Positions 50,520 to 59,314 of a DNA stretch of 64,000 nucleotides are shown here, one piece after another (the first letter of the stretch is position 1; each line of letters begins with the position of its first letter). This stretch comes from Simonsiella sp051414845. GTDB lineage: Bacteria > Pseudomonadota > Gammaproteobacteria > Burkholderiales > Neisseriaceae. The notes under the pieces are model-generated. The model was not told the DNA's origin. It ran no database searches and worked only from the letters and a program-made list of their open reading frames with translations. The DNA is taken from NCBI GenBank assembly GCA_051414845.1, contig CP183313.1:744001-808000 (forward strand). Direction: 5' to 3'. The position numbers and the translations under genes were made by a program.

Positions 50520-50948
50520 TTAATGCGATTCAGGATTAGCCAGCCAAGCTGCTTGATTATCCGTATCGCTGTAAAATTCCTGTTTCCAAATAGGCACTTG
50601 CGCTTTCACTGTATCAATAATGAAGCGACACGCCGCAAACGCCGCATCACGATGCCCAGCCGTCACGCCGACCCACACCGCCATATCGCCAATATCCAGT
50701 CGCCCCACACGATGAACGCACACCGCATTTTCAATCTTAAATTGTTGTTTTGCTTGCTCAATCACTTCATTACCCTGTACACGTGCCAACTCGGGATAAG
50801 TCGTGTAAATCAAATAATCCACGTCTTTGCCGTCATTATAATTGCGTACCCAGCCCTCAAAACAGGTAAACGCACCACAATTTGCCGCTTGCGTCAGCCC
50901 ATTACGCAACACGTTTGGGTCAATTTTTTCTTCTGTAATATCAAACAT
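50520..50948 (-). CDS. moaE: Molybdopterin synthase large subunit MoaE
   Basis: 142 residues with GAFTCFEGWVRNYNDGKDVD, VCVHRVGRLDIGDMAVWVGV and the conserved VPIWKQEFY near the C-terminus with catalytic Lys. It transfers sulfur from MoaD to make molybdopterin. It begins one base after the moaD stop. Confidence 0.95.
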   Translation of the reverse strand: MFDITEEKIDPNVLRNGLTQAANCGAFTCFEGWVRNYNDGKDVDYLIYTTYPELARVQGNEVIEQAKQQFKIENAVCVHRVGRLDIGDMAVWVGVTAGHRDAAFAACRFIIDTVKAQVPIWKQEFYSDTDNQAAWLANPESH

Positions 50949-50949
50949 C

Positions 50950-51195
50950 TCAGCCTCCCGATACAGGTGGAATAAACGCGACCGTATCACCATCTTCCAA
51001 TGCCGTTTCCCACGCACAAAAAGCATGATTCACGGCGGCGCGTAATCTTTCTTGCGGTAAATCAAAGGCATAGGCTGTCTGTAATTCCGCGTACAATTCA
51101 GCTGGTGTGCGCGCATTGGTCGTACGCATTTCTTGTTCGCGCTGAGCTTGCTCACGCAGTGCGGCGAAGTATAAGATGTTTATTTGTTTAGACAT
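50950..51195 (-). CDS. moaD: Molybdopterin synthase small subunit MoaD
   Basis: 81 residues, ubiquitin-like: INILYFAALREQAQREQEM, VNHAFCAWETALEDGDTVAF and the C-terminal FIPPVSGG. The Gly-Gly end is thiocarboxylated. The ATG at 51195 is preferred over one twelve bases upstream. Confidence 0.94.
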   Translation of the reverse strand: MSKQINILYFAALREQAQREQEMRTTNARTPAELYAELQTAYAFDLPQERLRAAVNHAFCAWETALEDGDTVAFIPPVSGG

Positions 51196-51319
51196 TTTTA
51201 AAACCAATCAATTAAAAAACATTTTCAGGCAGCCTGAAGGCATACGAAAACAATTTCCGTAGGCTGAGCATTCATGCCCGACCTACGAATTTTTATAAAC
51301 AGAAAGGCTGCCTGAAAAA

Positions 51320-51802
51320 TCAATCTTTCCGATTAAACAATCGCTTACCACCTGATTTATGCACCAAACGAATATTGCCAATCACAATATCGTGGCTCAG
51401 CGCCTTCGTCATATCGTACACAGTCAGCGCGGCGGCGGACACAGCGGTCAGGGCTTCCATTTCCACGCCTGTTTTGTGCGTAACGCCTACTTCGGCGCGA
51501 ATGTGCAAACTGTATGTATCATCTTGATAATCCAAAAACAATTTGCATTTTTCCAACATCATCGGGTGGCATAGCGGAATAATGCTGGCGGTGTTTTTCG
51601 CCGCCATAATGCCCGCAATTCGTGCAATTTCCGTAATCGTGCCTTTCGCCGTTTGCCCATGCGACGCTTGAATTTGCGCGTACACTTCGGGGGGGAAATG
51701 CACAAAACCTTCGGCAATCGCCACGCGCTGCGTGATGGTTTTGTCAGACACGTCCACCATGTGCGTATGTCCATCTTGGGTTAGGTGTGTGATTTCATTC
51801 AT
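51320..51802 (-). CDS. moaC: Cyclic pyranopterin monophosphate synthase MoaC
   Basis: 160 residues with MVDVSDKTITQRVAIAEGFV, IPLCHPMMLEKC and GVEMEALTAVSAAALTVYDM, full MoaC motifs. It makes cPMP in molybdenum-cofactor synthesis. It is in one direction with moaD/moaE and mobA; moaA is not in the window. Confidence 0.96.
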   Translation of the reverse strand: MNEITHLTQDGHTHMVDVSDKTITQRVAIAEGFVHFPPEVYAQIQASHGQTAKGTITEIARIAGIMAAKNTASIIPLCHPMMLEKCKLFLDYQDDTYSLHIRAEVGVTHKTGVEMEALTAVSAAALTVYDMTKALSHDIVIGNIRLVHKSGGKRLFNRKD

Positions 51803-51823
51803 ATTTTTCTCGATTTTAAATGT

Positions 51824-52429
51824 TTAAGCTGCCTGAAAGCTATCCGTCGTCGCCACCGCGCATTCAAACTCATCAGGCGTATTAAAATTACACAACGCCG
51901 CCCATTCCTGTGGTAAATCAACGGTTTGATACGGCTGCGCTTTGACAAAATGCTGCACACGGCGAAAATCCGCGTCCACCGCCGCTTTCAGGCTGCCTGA
52001 AACCGCCACTGACCAATGGGCAAGCAAGGGCAAAAGCTGTTCGCCATCTTGCAGTGCGGTAATGCCTTGTGCGAAAACAGATTTATCGGCGGCAGAGTCC
52101 AGCAGCGCAATCAGTTGTTCAGGCAGCAACAGCGTATCGCACGACATTACATAAATGCCTGAAAAACCTTGATTTTTCGCCAATGTAAGCGCAGGCGAAA
52201 TCGCCGACAACGCACCCTGTTTGTCGGGCAACTGGTCGGGAAAATAAACCGCGCGGTCGGTGTCGGGGTAGCGGTTGTCGTCCGCCGCCAGCCAAACAGG
52301 GCGTTGCGTGGCGGCAACTTGTCGCGCAATCAGCGTTTGCCCATGATAGCGCAAAAGCGGTTTCGGGCTGCCCATGCGCGAGCTGCGTCCGCCGCAGAGA
52401 ATGAGTAAAGGCGTTGTATAAGACATCAT
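51824..52429 (-). CDS. mobA: Molybdenum cofactor guanylyltransferase (MobA-like)
   Basis: 201 residues. ILCGGRSSRMGSPKPLLRYH is the nucleotide-binding loop; YFPDQLPDKQGALSAI and YVMSCDTLLLP are the following motifs. It adds GMP to molybdopterin. The C-terminal FQAA and stop derive from a DUS. Confidence 0.9.
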   Translation of the reverse strand: MMSYTTPLLILCGGRSSRMGSPKPLLRYHGQTLIARQVAATQRPVWLAADDNRYPDTDRAVYFPDQLPDKQGALSAISPALTLAKNQGFSGIYVMSCDTLLLPEQLIALLDSAADKSVFAQGITALQDGEQLLPLLAHWSVAVSGSLKAAVDADFRRVQHFVKAQPYQTVDLPQEWAALCNFNTPDEFECAVATTDSFQAA

Positions 52430-52625
52430 GATTTTTCGTTTCAGGCTGCCTGAAATGGGGTTGAATTGTAGCGTATAAAGTCGTTTGATGGGGATTTATG
52501 CGCGTGTTTTTGTGTTAGCTGGGTGCGAAAAGTGTTTGAATCTATTGGTTTGACTGTGGGTTTGCTGCACATTTTGGAAAAAAGTTTGCTATAATCCGCG
52601 CCTACTTTTTGATAAGGATAACACC

Positions 52626-53219
52626 ATGAAAAAACACACCATTGCTTTATTATTGTGCGCGTCAGCTGCTTTGGCTGCTTGCGATAGCGGTACACCACAA
52701 ACGGCGGCGCAACCTGCAAGCGAGGCCCCAACTGCGCCAGCTTCTGCACCTGTGGCAAGCAGCGCGCCTGCTGCGTCTGCGGCAAGTGCTTTGAGCAGCA
52801 AAGACGGTAAAGTTGTGATTAATACTTCAGGTGAATTTGCGGATAAATCGAGCGACGCGGCGTTTTTGCCTGCGGATGCGCAAGCGGCTGATGTGTTGTT
52901 GTTGCAATATGATGAGAGCCGTAATTTGACGATTTCTGCGGTGGCTGCAGGTCAAGCCAAAGCAACGGCTGCGGATTTGTTTACCAGCCTGAAAAAAGCG
53001 TTGGAAGCGGATAAGTCTTTGAAAAATGTGAGCGTTGCTGAGCTTGAAAATAATCGTTTGAGCTATCGTTACACGCATTCTGGTGAACCAGCGGCAAATG
53101 AGAGCTGCTTGGTTTCAGTTGCGGAAGACAAATCGATTACCAATGTTTGCGCGGTGAGCACGGATTTGTCGGTTGATGAATTGAAAGCAGTTTTGGCTGA
53201 TGTAAAAATCGGCGCGTAA
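52626..53219 (+). CDS. Hypothetical lipoprotein
   Basis: 197 residues. Signal peptide with lipobox LAAC (Cys19), then an Ala/Pro/Ser-rich low-complexity linker (ASEAPTAPASAPVASSAPAA), then a soluble domain with two cysteines (ESCLVS, TNVCAVS). No family recognised. The leader has TTTGCTATAATCCG, a likely -10 region. Confidence 0.78.
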   Translation: MKKHTIALLLCASAALAACDSGTPQTAAQPASEAPTAPASAPVASSAPAASAASALSSKDGKVVINTSGEFADKSSDAAFLPADAQAADVLLLQYDESRNLTISAVAAGQAKATAADLFTSLKKALEADKSLKNVSVAELENNRLSYRYTHSGEPAANESCLVSVAEDKSITNVCAVSTDLSVDELKAVLADVKIGA

Positions 53220-53234
53220 TGGGCAATAAAGATT

Positions 53235-53266
53235 AAAAGCCACAGATTGAATTCTGTGGCTTTTTT
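53235..53266 (+). terminator. Terminator after the lipoprotein gene
   Basis: AAAAGCCACAGA (53235-53246) pairs with TCTGTGGCTTTT (53253-53264), followed by a T run. The rest of the gap to the transporter gene (to 53494) is AT-rich with two DUS words. Confidence 0.88.
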
Positions 53267-53494
53267 GATTTTTGTCATGTGTAGTTTTGGGGTTTTATTG
53301 TATTTTTCAAGCTGCCTGAAAGTGGCTGAATTTTATAGATAAATTGAGTATTTAAGTGAATCTATCGATTTATCAATATCTTGATTTATTCTGTTGATTT
53401 TATTTAATTATTTTTTAATTACTTTTCTTTACAAAAGCGTAGAATGCCGCTTTTCAGGCAGCCTGAAAGTTGCTTTTACAAAAAGGACAATAAA

Positions 53495-54907
53495 ATGAAA
53501 TCCTATCTCAAATTAATCATTATATTTGCGTGTGCCGTAGCGTTGTGGTTTATGCAACCTGTGGGTTTGAAACCTGAAGCGTGGCATATTGCGGTGGCGT
53601 TTTTGGCGGCGATTGCGTTGATTGTGACGGAAACGACTTCTATTTTGGCGGCATCTATTTTGGCAACTGTGGTTGTGATTATGACCAAGGCGTTGCCTGC
53701 GGATAAGGCGTTTTCAGGGTTTTCACAAAGTTTTATCTTGTTGATTATTATCTCGTTTTTGATTTCTAATGTGGTGATTAAAACGGGTTTGGGCGAACGC
53801 ATTGCGCTGTATATGGTGAAGTTTTTTGGTAAATCCAGTTTGGGTTTGGGCTATGCGTTGATGGCGACGGATATGGTGATTGCGCCTGCGTTTGCGAGTA
53901 ATACGGCGCGTTCGGGGGTATTGTATCCGATTGCGCTGGCTTTGGCTCATGATGCGAAGTCGGATGCACATGATGAATCGCGTAAGCGTTTGGGCAATTA
54001 TTTGATGATGACGTCTATGGGCGGCTTGAGTATTTCGTCGGCGATGTGGATTACGGCGATGGCGGCGAATTTGGCGGGTGCGGAGATGGCGAAGTCGTTT
54101 GGAGTGAACATTGGTTATGTGGAATGGCTGAAATTTGCCCTGATTCCGTCTTTGGTGGGCTTTGCGATTTTGCCGTGGTTTATTTTGAAGATTGTGAAAC
54201 CTGAAATTTTGCAAACACCGAATGCGCCTGAGTTGGCGAAGCGTCGTTTGGCGGAGTTGGGCCCGATGTCGCATTTGGAGAAATTGACGGCGGCGGTGTT
54301 TGTGTTTTTAGTGATTGGCTGGGCGTTTGCGGATAAGTTGAACGTTTGGCTGGAAGGAATTGTGTTTGTGGAACGCACGGCGGTGGCGTTTTTGGGGTTG
54401 GCGGTATTGCTAGTGGCGAACGCGTTTTCTGATGAGGATTTGAAGAAACAGGGCGGGGCGTTGGTGACGTTTATTTGGTTTGCGCTGTTGTATTCGTTGA
54501 GTACGGGCATGAATAGCACGGGCTTTATGACGTATTTGGGCGATATTTTGACCAAAGAAGTGGGTGGAATGTCGCCGACTTTAGTGTATGTGGTGTTGGT
54601 GGTGAGTTATGTGTTGATTCATTACTTTTTTGTGAGCCAAACGGCACAGATGATGGCTTTGTTTGCGGTGTTTTTGGGCGTGGGTATTAACTCTGGCGTG
54701 GATGGGACGATGTTGGCGATGATGTTGTTGATGGCGACGAATTTTAATTCGGCGATTACGCCACAGGGTTCAAGCGCGAATGTGTTGTTTGTCGGCAGCG
54801 GTTATTTGGAAACGCGCGAGATTTATATTTATGGCGGGTTGATTACGTTGTTGAATACAGTGATTTATTTGACGATTGGTTCGGCGGCGATTGCGTTGCT
54901 GAAATAA
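53495..54907 (+). CDS. DASS-family sodium/dicarboxylate or sulfate symporter
   Basis: 470 residues with about 12 membrane helices. Characteristic segments are LIVTETTSILAASILATVVV, the AFASNTARSGVLYPI loop, and near the end MATNFNSAITPQGSSANVL, the repeated SNT/SNS-type substrate motifs of DASS/SLC13 carriers. Probably imports a di- or tricarboxylate. The ATG at 53495 follows AAAAGGAC. Confidence 0.9.
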   Translation: MKSYLKLIIIFACAVALWFMQPVGLKPEAWHIAVAFLAAIALIVTETTSILAASILATVVVIMTKALPADKAFSGFSQSFILLIIISFLISNVVIKTGLGERIALYMVKFFGKSSLGLGYALMATDMVIAPAFASNTARSGVLYPIALALAHDAKSDAHDESRKRLGNYLMMTSMGGLSISSAMWITAMAANLAGAEMAKSFGVNIGYVEWLKFALIPSLVGFAILPWFILKIVKPEILQTPNAPELAKRRLAELGPMSHLEKLTAAVFVFLVIGWAFADKLNVWLEGIVFVERTAVAFLGLAVLLVANAFSDEDLKKQGGALVTFIWFALLYSLSTGMNSTGFMTYLGDILTKEVGGMSPTLVYVVLVVSYVLIHYFFVSQTAQMMALFAVFLGVGINSGVDGTMLAMMLLMATNFNSAITPQGSSANVLFVGSGYLETREIYIYGGLITLLNTVIYLTIGSAAIALLK

Positions 54908-54922
54908 GCATAAATTTAATCT

Positions 54923-54971
54923 AAAAAGCATTCAGGCTGCCTGAAATTTTCAGGCAGCCTGAATGCTTTTT
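54923..54971. terminator. Inverted DUS pair between convergent genes
   Basis: AAAAAGCATTCAGGCTGCCT and its complement form a 24-bp stem with no more than a two-base loop. It serves both the transporter and the gene on the other strand. Confidence 0.85.
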
Positions 54972-54980
54972 GTACTTCAT

Positions 54981-55391
54981 TTAAACCGCTTCAATATCAA
55001 CAAATTGCCAGCCATCTACTGGATTTTCTAGCGAAAAAATGGCTTCGTCTTCATCGTTGTCTTGCTCAATTAAGGCTAAATCGCCGATTAATGCGCCATT
55101 GTCCAGAGTGAATGCAAGATAGGCAACTTCAATATTTTCAGGCAGCCATGTACTGTTTTGTTGTACATCTTGTAATAGCTTGTTTTGCTGTTGATTGAGC
55201 TGGTCTAATTGTTGCGCAATTTGCTTTAAGATGGCTTCATTGCTGGCTTGTTTGCCTAAGTCTAAGACGATGGCACAATCTTGTTGCCAGAGCGTGCATT
55301 CGCCTTCAATCATGTCGGTGATTTCGTCGTCGATGAAGGTGATGTGCGGGATATTTTGTTGAATGAGTTGATGTAATGCTTGTGTTTTCAT
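54981..55391 (-). CDS. Hypothetical acidic protein, 136 aa
   Basis: The product starts MKTQALHQLIQQNIPHITFI and has a Gln-rich helical middle (LKQIAQQLDQLNQQQNKLLQ) and acidic C-terminal half. No known family recognised. It lies 16 bases after the DUF456 gene in the same direction. Confidence 0.68.
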   Translation of the reverse strand: MKTQALHQLIQQNIPHITFIDDEITDMIEGECTLWQQDCAIVLDLGKQASNEAILKQIAQQLDQLNQQQNKLLQDVQQNSTWLPENIEVAYLAFTLDNGALIGDLALIEQDNDEDEAIFSLENPVDGWQFVDIEAV

Positions 55392-55407
55392 GTTGTTTCC
55401 TTTGCAT

Positions 55408-55899
55408 TTAAGCCCACCAATGCGCGATGTATTGCGCCAAGACAACTAAGGCGATAACAAGTGCCGAGCCGATTTTGGCGACCGTGCCGATGATAAAACC
55501 GATAAATGTGCCAATGCCGACTTTACCTGCCAGTAAAATATTGCGTTTGTCTAAAAATTCGCCCACTGCTGCGCCTAAAAGTGGCCCTAAAATCAAACCT
55601 GCAATACCCAAAAATGCGCCTGCTACGCCGCCGATAAACGCGCCCCATAAAGCGGTTTTACTCGCGCCAGTGTATTTTGCGCCCAAAATTCCTGCGATAA
55701 AATCCATCGCCATACCAATGGCGGTTACCACGCCTAATACAATCAGCGAAACGCTGCCGATAATTTGATAATCGCTGGTATAGCCAAGCAGCCATGTGCC
55801 AGCAAACATCAGTGGCAAACCAGGAAGGGCAGGGAAAACCGTGCCTGCTGCACCGATGAGCAGCAAAATAATGGCAAGAGTGATGAGTGCAATAGTCAT
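55408..55899 (-). CDS. DUF456 membrane protein
   Basis: 163 residues with GTVFPALPGLPLMFAGTWLL, GMAMDFIAGILGAKYTGASK and GPLLGAAVGEFLDKRN, the glycine-zipper-like DUF456 pattern with four to five helices. Function unknown. The ATG at 55899 is preferred over an earlier frame start. Confidence 0.88.
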   Translation of the reverse strand: MTIALITLAIILLLIGAAGTVFPALPGLPLMFAGTWLLGYTSDYQIIGSVSLIVLGVVTAIGMAMDFIAGILGAKYTGASKTALWGAFIGGVAGAFLGIAGLILGPLLGAAVGEFLDKRNILLAGKVGIGTFIGFIIGTVAKIGSALVIALVVLAQYIAHWWA

Positions 55900-55964
55900 A
55901 ATGTGTCTTTGTTTGAAATAAATGAAACGAGTAAATAAGGCTGAATCCATCAAATCCAAGCGGT

Positions 55965-56627
55965 TTAACGATTTTTTTCAGGCTGCCTGAAACCTTGTTC
56001 GCGCCCTAAACGCGTGCGCAAACACACATAAACGATGCATACCGCTGCCATGCCGTTGAGCAGGCCTGCGAACACATCACTGGGATAATGTACGCCCAGT
56101 ACCATGCGCGAAAACGCCATCAGCAAAGTAAAAGCTATACCAACAAAAATCGCGCCAGCACGCCATTTGCTGCGCCATGTGATTAAAATCAAAGCAGTGG
56201 CAAAAGCGGCGGCATAAGTGCTGTGTCCGCTCGGGAATGAGCTGCTGCTTTCTTCGACCAAACGCTGCCATAATTCAGGGCGCGGACGTTCTACAATGGC
56301 TTTGAACAGGCTCATTAAAGCCGTTGGCACTGCCGCTGCTAAAATCACAAACAGCGCGTGAAACGGACGCTGTTGCCGATATTGGTAAAACGCCCACAAA
56401 AACACCACAATTGATGCAATATACCATTTGCCAAACCAATGCAAACCAATGGCAAGCGCAACAATTATGCTGCTTGAAAGCGTGTGAATATCCCATAATA
56501 AAGACACATCAAACGCGAATTGATGGTATTGCCACAAATACCAAGTAATCGCGAAAAAAAGCAGATAAGGGCAAATAATGGCAAGCAGGATAAAGACATT
56601 AAGATGTTTAGATGTATTGTGTTTCAT
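55965..56627 (-). CDS. PAP2-family phosphatase
   Basis: 220 residues, six helices. The three acid phosphatase motifs are KAIVERPRPE, PSGHSTYAAA and RMVLGVHYPSDV. Likely acts on undecaprenyl pyrophosphate or lipid A/phosphatidylglycerol phosphate at the periplasmic face. A DUS gives the C-terminal FRQPEK. Confidence 0.9.
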   Translation of the reverse strand: MKHNTSKHLNVFILLAIICPYLLFFAITWYLWQYHQFAFDVSLLWDIHTLSSSIIVALAIGLHWFGKWYIASIVVFLWAFYQYRQQRPFHALFVILAAAVPTALMSLFKAIVERPRPELWQRLVEESSSSFPSGHSTYAAAFATALILITWRSKWRAGAIFVGIAFTLLMAFSRMVLGVHYPSDVFAGLLNGMAAVCIVYVCLRTRLGREQGFRQPEKNR

Positions 56628-57025
56628 GATTTTAATGATTTCTTGAAGTTTTTCAGGCTGCCTGAAAGTGGCTTAAACAACAGGTCGGATTCTTGAACCC
56701 GATTTTTTATATCGGGCAACCATTTGTTTTTATTTGAATGCTGTCGGATATAAGTGTCTGAGTTACACGTTTCAGGCAGCCTGAAACCTTTGCAAAATCC
56801 CCATCGTTAGCATATTTCTTTGTGAACGCCACTGCGGACTATTTTCTAGCCAAATCTTAGATTTGGAGAAAATACGTCTGTGTTACGCTAACGCTTGAAA
56901 ATATTTCAATATTATCTGCGCGTTATACGCTGCTATCACTTTAGAATTTGCTCAAATCTGGAGTTTGCAAAGGTTTCAGCCTGAAAAAAGTTTTTGTAAG
57001 GTTTCAGGCAGCCTGAAATCAGCGT
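56628..57025. other. 398-base gene-free stretch with repeats
   Basis: Contains the GTCGGATTCTTGAACCCGA block (56682-56755, related to 46405-46525), then an element at about 56774-56980 bounded by CAGCCTGAAACCTTTGCAAA and TTTGCAAAGGTTTCAGCCTG. The interior has no open frame. No RNA gene was recognised. Confidence 0.65.
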
Positions 57026-58330
57026 TTATTTTTCAGGCAGCATGACTACAAATACTTCACGCTCTTGCGTTAAAAACTGCGCGGCTGCCTGAATTTCTTG
57101 CGCGCTCACTTGATTAATGCGTTCACGAATTTTCTGCTCATCGCGCCACGAAAGACCGCCACTTTCCAAGCTACCAATCGTGCTGGCGCGGTGTTCAATG
57201 TTGTCTTGGGCAAACACTTCGCGCGCGGTGCGCAAACGGCGGTTTAACGCCAATTCTGCTTCGCTAACACCATTTTTAGCAATATCCGCAATCTCAGCCA
57301 ACAACGCGGCTTTTAAAGTCGCCGTATCACTGCGTTCGCTTGGCATTGCGCTAATGCCAAACATCTGCGGTGTGCGTGAGAGCCAGTTATAACCTGTGTC
57401 AATGCTCAATGCCAAACGCTTACCGCGCACCAAACGCTGCGCAAAACGCGCCGTGCTGTGTCCGTCTAATACATCCGCCAGCGCACTGAGCGCGTAAGGC
57501 AAATTCGGTTGCGCGGCAGAATAGGTGGGCACACGCCAAGCCAAAATCATCATTGGTGATTGCGTTGCGCCTGTTATGCTTTTACTGACCGCGCCTGTGT
57601 TGAATGTTTCTTGAATATCATGGCGTTGCGGTAACGGATGGGCTTTTAAGGTGCCAAATTTTTCTTGCGCCACTTGCAGCGTTTTTTCCGCGTCCACATC
57701 GCCCACAATCACTAAAACCGCATTATTTGGACGATACCATTTTTCATACCAAGCGCGTAAATCCGCCGCTTTAAGCGTTTGTAAATCCGCCATGCGCCCA
57801 ATCACACTGGTTTCATTAATCGGCTTTTGCCACGCTTGTTCCAACACCGTTTCGTATAAACGCCCTTGAGAGTCGTCGTCCACCGTTTGGCGACGCTCTT
57901 CGCGTATCACCTTCATTTCATTATTGAAATCCGCGTCGCTAAAATTCAAATTCGCCATGCGGTCGGCTTCTAAAGCCAATACTTCGGGCAAATGTTGCGC
58001 GGCGATTTTGACGTGATAAACCGTTTCATCATCGCTGGTGTAGGCGTTTTCTGAGCCACCCAAAGCCGAAATACGGCGTGAATATTCGCCAGCAGGCACG
58101 GTTTTTGTACCTTTGAACATCATGTGTTCTAAAGCGTGGCTTAAACCTGTTTTGCCAATATGTTCATCGCTTTTGCCCACCAAATAATACAACTGTGTCT
58201 GCACCACAGGCGCGCGTTTGTCTTCGGCAACAATTACTTTTAAACCGTTGTCTAAGGTGCGTTCCAGCGTTTGGGCAAAAACGGTTTGGCACAATGAGAC
58301 AGCAATCAATGTAAAAAATAATGAACGCAT
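57026..58330 (-). CDS. M16 zinc peptidase
   Basis: 434 residues with a signal peptide (SLFFTLIAVSLCQTVFAQ) and the inverted zinc motif HALEH at 65-69 with the distal Glu in VIREERRQT. The second half has the LRTAREVFAQDN and M16C-like region. Secreted to the periplasm. M16 proteins of this size often work with an inactive partner, which is not adjacent here. Confidence 0.92.
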   Translation of the reverse strand: MRSLFFTLIAVSLCQTVFAQTLERTLDNGLKVIVAEDKRAPVVQTQLYYLVGKSDEHIGKTGLSHALEHMMFKGTKTVPAGEYSRRISALGGSENAYTSDDETVYHVKIAAQHLPEVLALEADRMANLNFSDADFNNEMKVIREERRQTVDDDSQGRLYETVLEQAWQKPINETSVIGRMADLQTLKAADLRAWYEKWYRPNNAVLVIVGDVDAEKTLQVAQEKFGTLKAHPLPQRHDIQETFNTGAVSKSITGATQSPMMILAWRVPTYSAAQPNLPYALSALADVLDGHSTARFAQRLVRGKRLALSIDTGYNWLSRTPQMFGISAMPSERSDTATLKAALLAEIADIAKNGVSEAELALNRRLRTAREVFAQDNIEHRASTIGSLESGGLSWRDEQKIRERINQVSAQEIQAAAQFLTQEREVFVVMLPEK

Positions 58331-58400
58331 GATTTTTTCCTTATCTTAATCTTTCAGGCAGCCTGAAACCTTTGTAAAATCCAAAAATTTCAAATCTGCT

Positions 58401-58503
58401 GTCATTCTCGCGTAGACGGGAATCCAACTTTGATTTTAATTTTCTATTTTTTATCAAAGAGTTATGAATATAAACAATAGATTCTCGCGTACGCGGGAAT
58501 GAC
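58401..58503. repeat. 103-base element bounded by dRS3-like repeats, second copy
   Basis: ATTCTCGCGTAGACGGGAAT (58404-58423) and ATTCTCGCGTACGCGGGAAT (58481-58500) with inverted GTCATT/AATGAC ends. The interior TTTCTATTTTTTATCAAA is shared with the element at 43906-44008. DUS words flank it. Confidence 0.8.
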
Positions 58504-58532
58504 GATTAGGGAAGTTTCAGGCAGCCTGAAAC

Positions 58533-59312
58533 TCACAGCCATTCAGGCAGCCTGTGTTCCACAATCCCAAACTCGCTCGGATAATCAATCCCTGTTAAAT
58601 ACAAGCCATCAGGCATAAATGTGGGCGGCGCTTTTAATCGGCTTTGCGCGGTGATTAAATCGCCAAACTCAGCAACGCTCATTCTGCCGCAGCCAACATA
58701 CACCAGTGCGCCGACGATGTTGCGCACCATATGATGCAAAAACGCGTTGGCGTGAAAATCCAGTTTAATCAACGAAGGGCTGCCTGAAATCTGTACGCCA
58801 TACATGGTTTTAATCGGGGATTTGGCTTGGCATTGCGCGGCGCGGAAGCTAGAAAAATCGTGTTCGCCACGCAATAAATCCGCTGCTTTTTGCATGTTTT
58901 CCATATCTAACACATTGTGTGTCCAGCCAGCGCGTCCGAATAATAAGGGCGAACGCACAGGCGCGGATTGTAAAACATAGCGGTAACGCCGTCCGCTCGC
59001 GTCAAAACGCGCGTGAAAATGTGGCGCAACTTCTTGCGCATGCCACACGGCAACGCCATCGGGCAAATGTGCGTTCACGCCGCGCATCCATGCAGAGAGT
59101 GGGCGATTGGCGTCGCTGTCAAAATGCACCACTTGGGCAGTGGCATGTACGCCTGTATCAGTGCGTCCTGCGGCGGTTACATGGATTTCGTGTCCCGCGA
59201 TTTGTGCGAGCGCGTATTCTAGCGCGCTTTGCACGGTCGCCACGCCATCGGCTTGTTTTTGCCAGCCGAAAAATTGGCTGCCGTCGTAGGATAATGTCAG
59301 AGCGTAACGCAT
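58533..59312 (-). CDS. truA: tRNA pseudouridine synthase TruA
   Basis: 259 residues with LTLSYDGSQFFGWQKQADG, the catalytic Asp in AAGRTDTGVHA, and HHMVRNIVGALVYVG. Modifies U38-40 in tRNA anticodon arms. The ATG at 59312 is chosen by homology; it is two bases from the gloB stop. Confidence 0.95.
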   Translation of the reverse strand: MRYALTLSYDGSQFFGWQKQADGVATVQSALEYALAQIAGHEIHVTAAGRTDTGVHATAQVVHFDSDANRPLSAWMRGVNAHLPDGVAVWHAQEVAPHFHARFDASGRRYRYVLQSAPVRSPLLFGRAGWTHNVLDMENMQKAADLLRGEHDFSSFRAAQCQAKSPIKTMYGVQISGSPSLIKLDFHANAFLHHMVRNIVGALVYVGCGRMSVAEFGDLITAQSRLKAPPTFMPDGLYLTGIDYPSEFGIVEHRLPEWL

Positions 59313-59314
59313 GA

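Noticed and set aside
53723..54274. Leftward Arg/His-rich frame over the DASS transporter
   Set aside because: Antisense of membrane-helix codons; no plausible protein.
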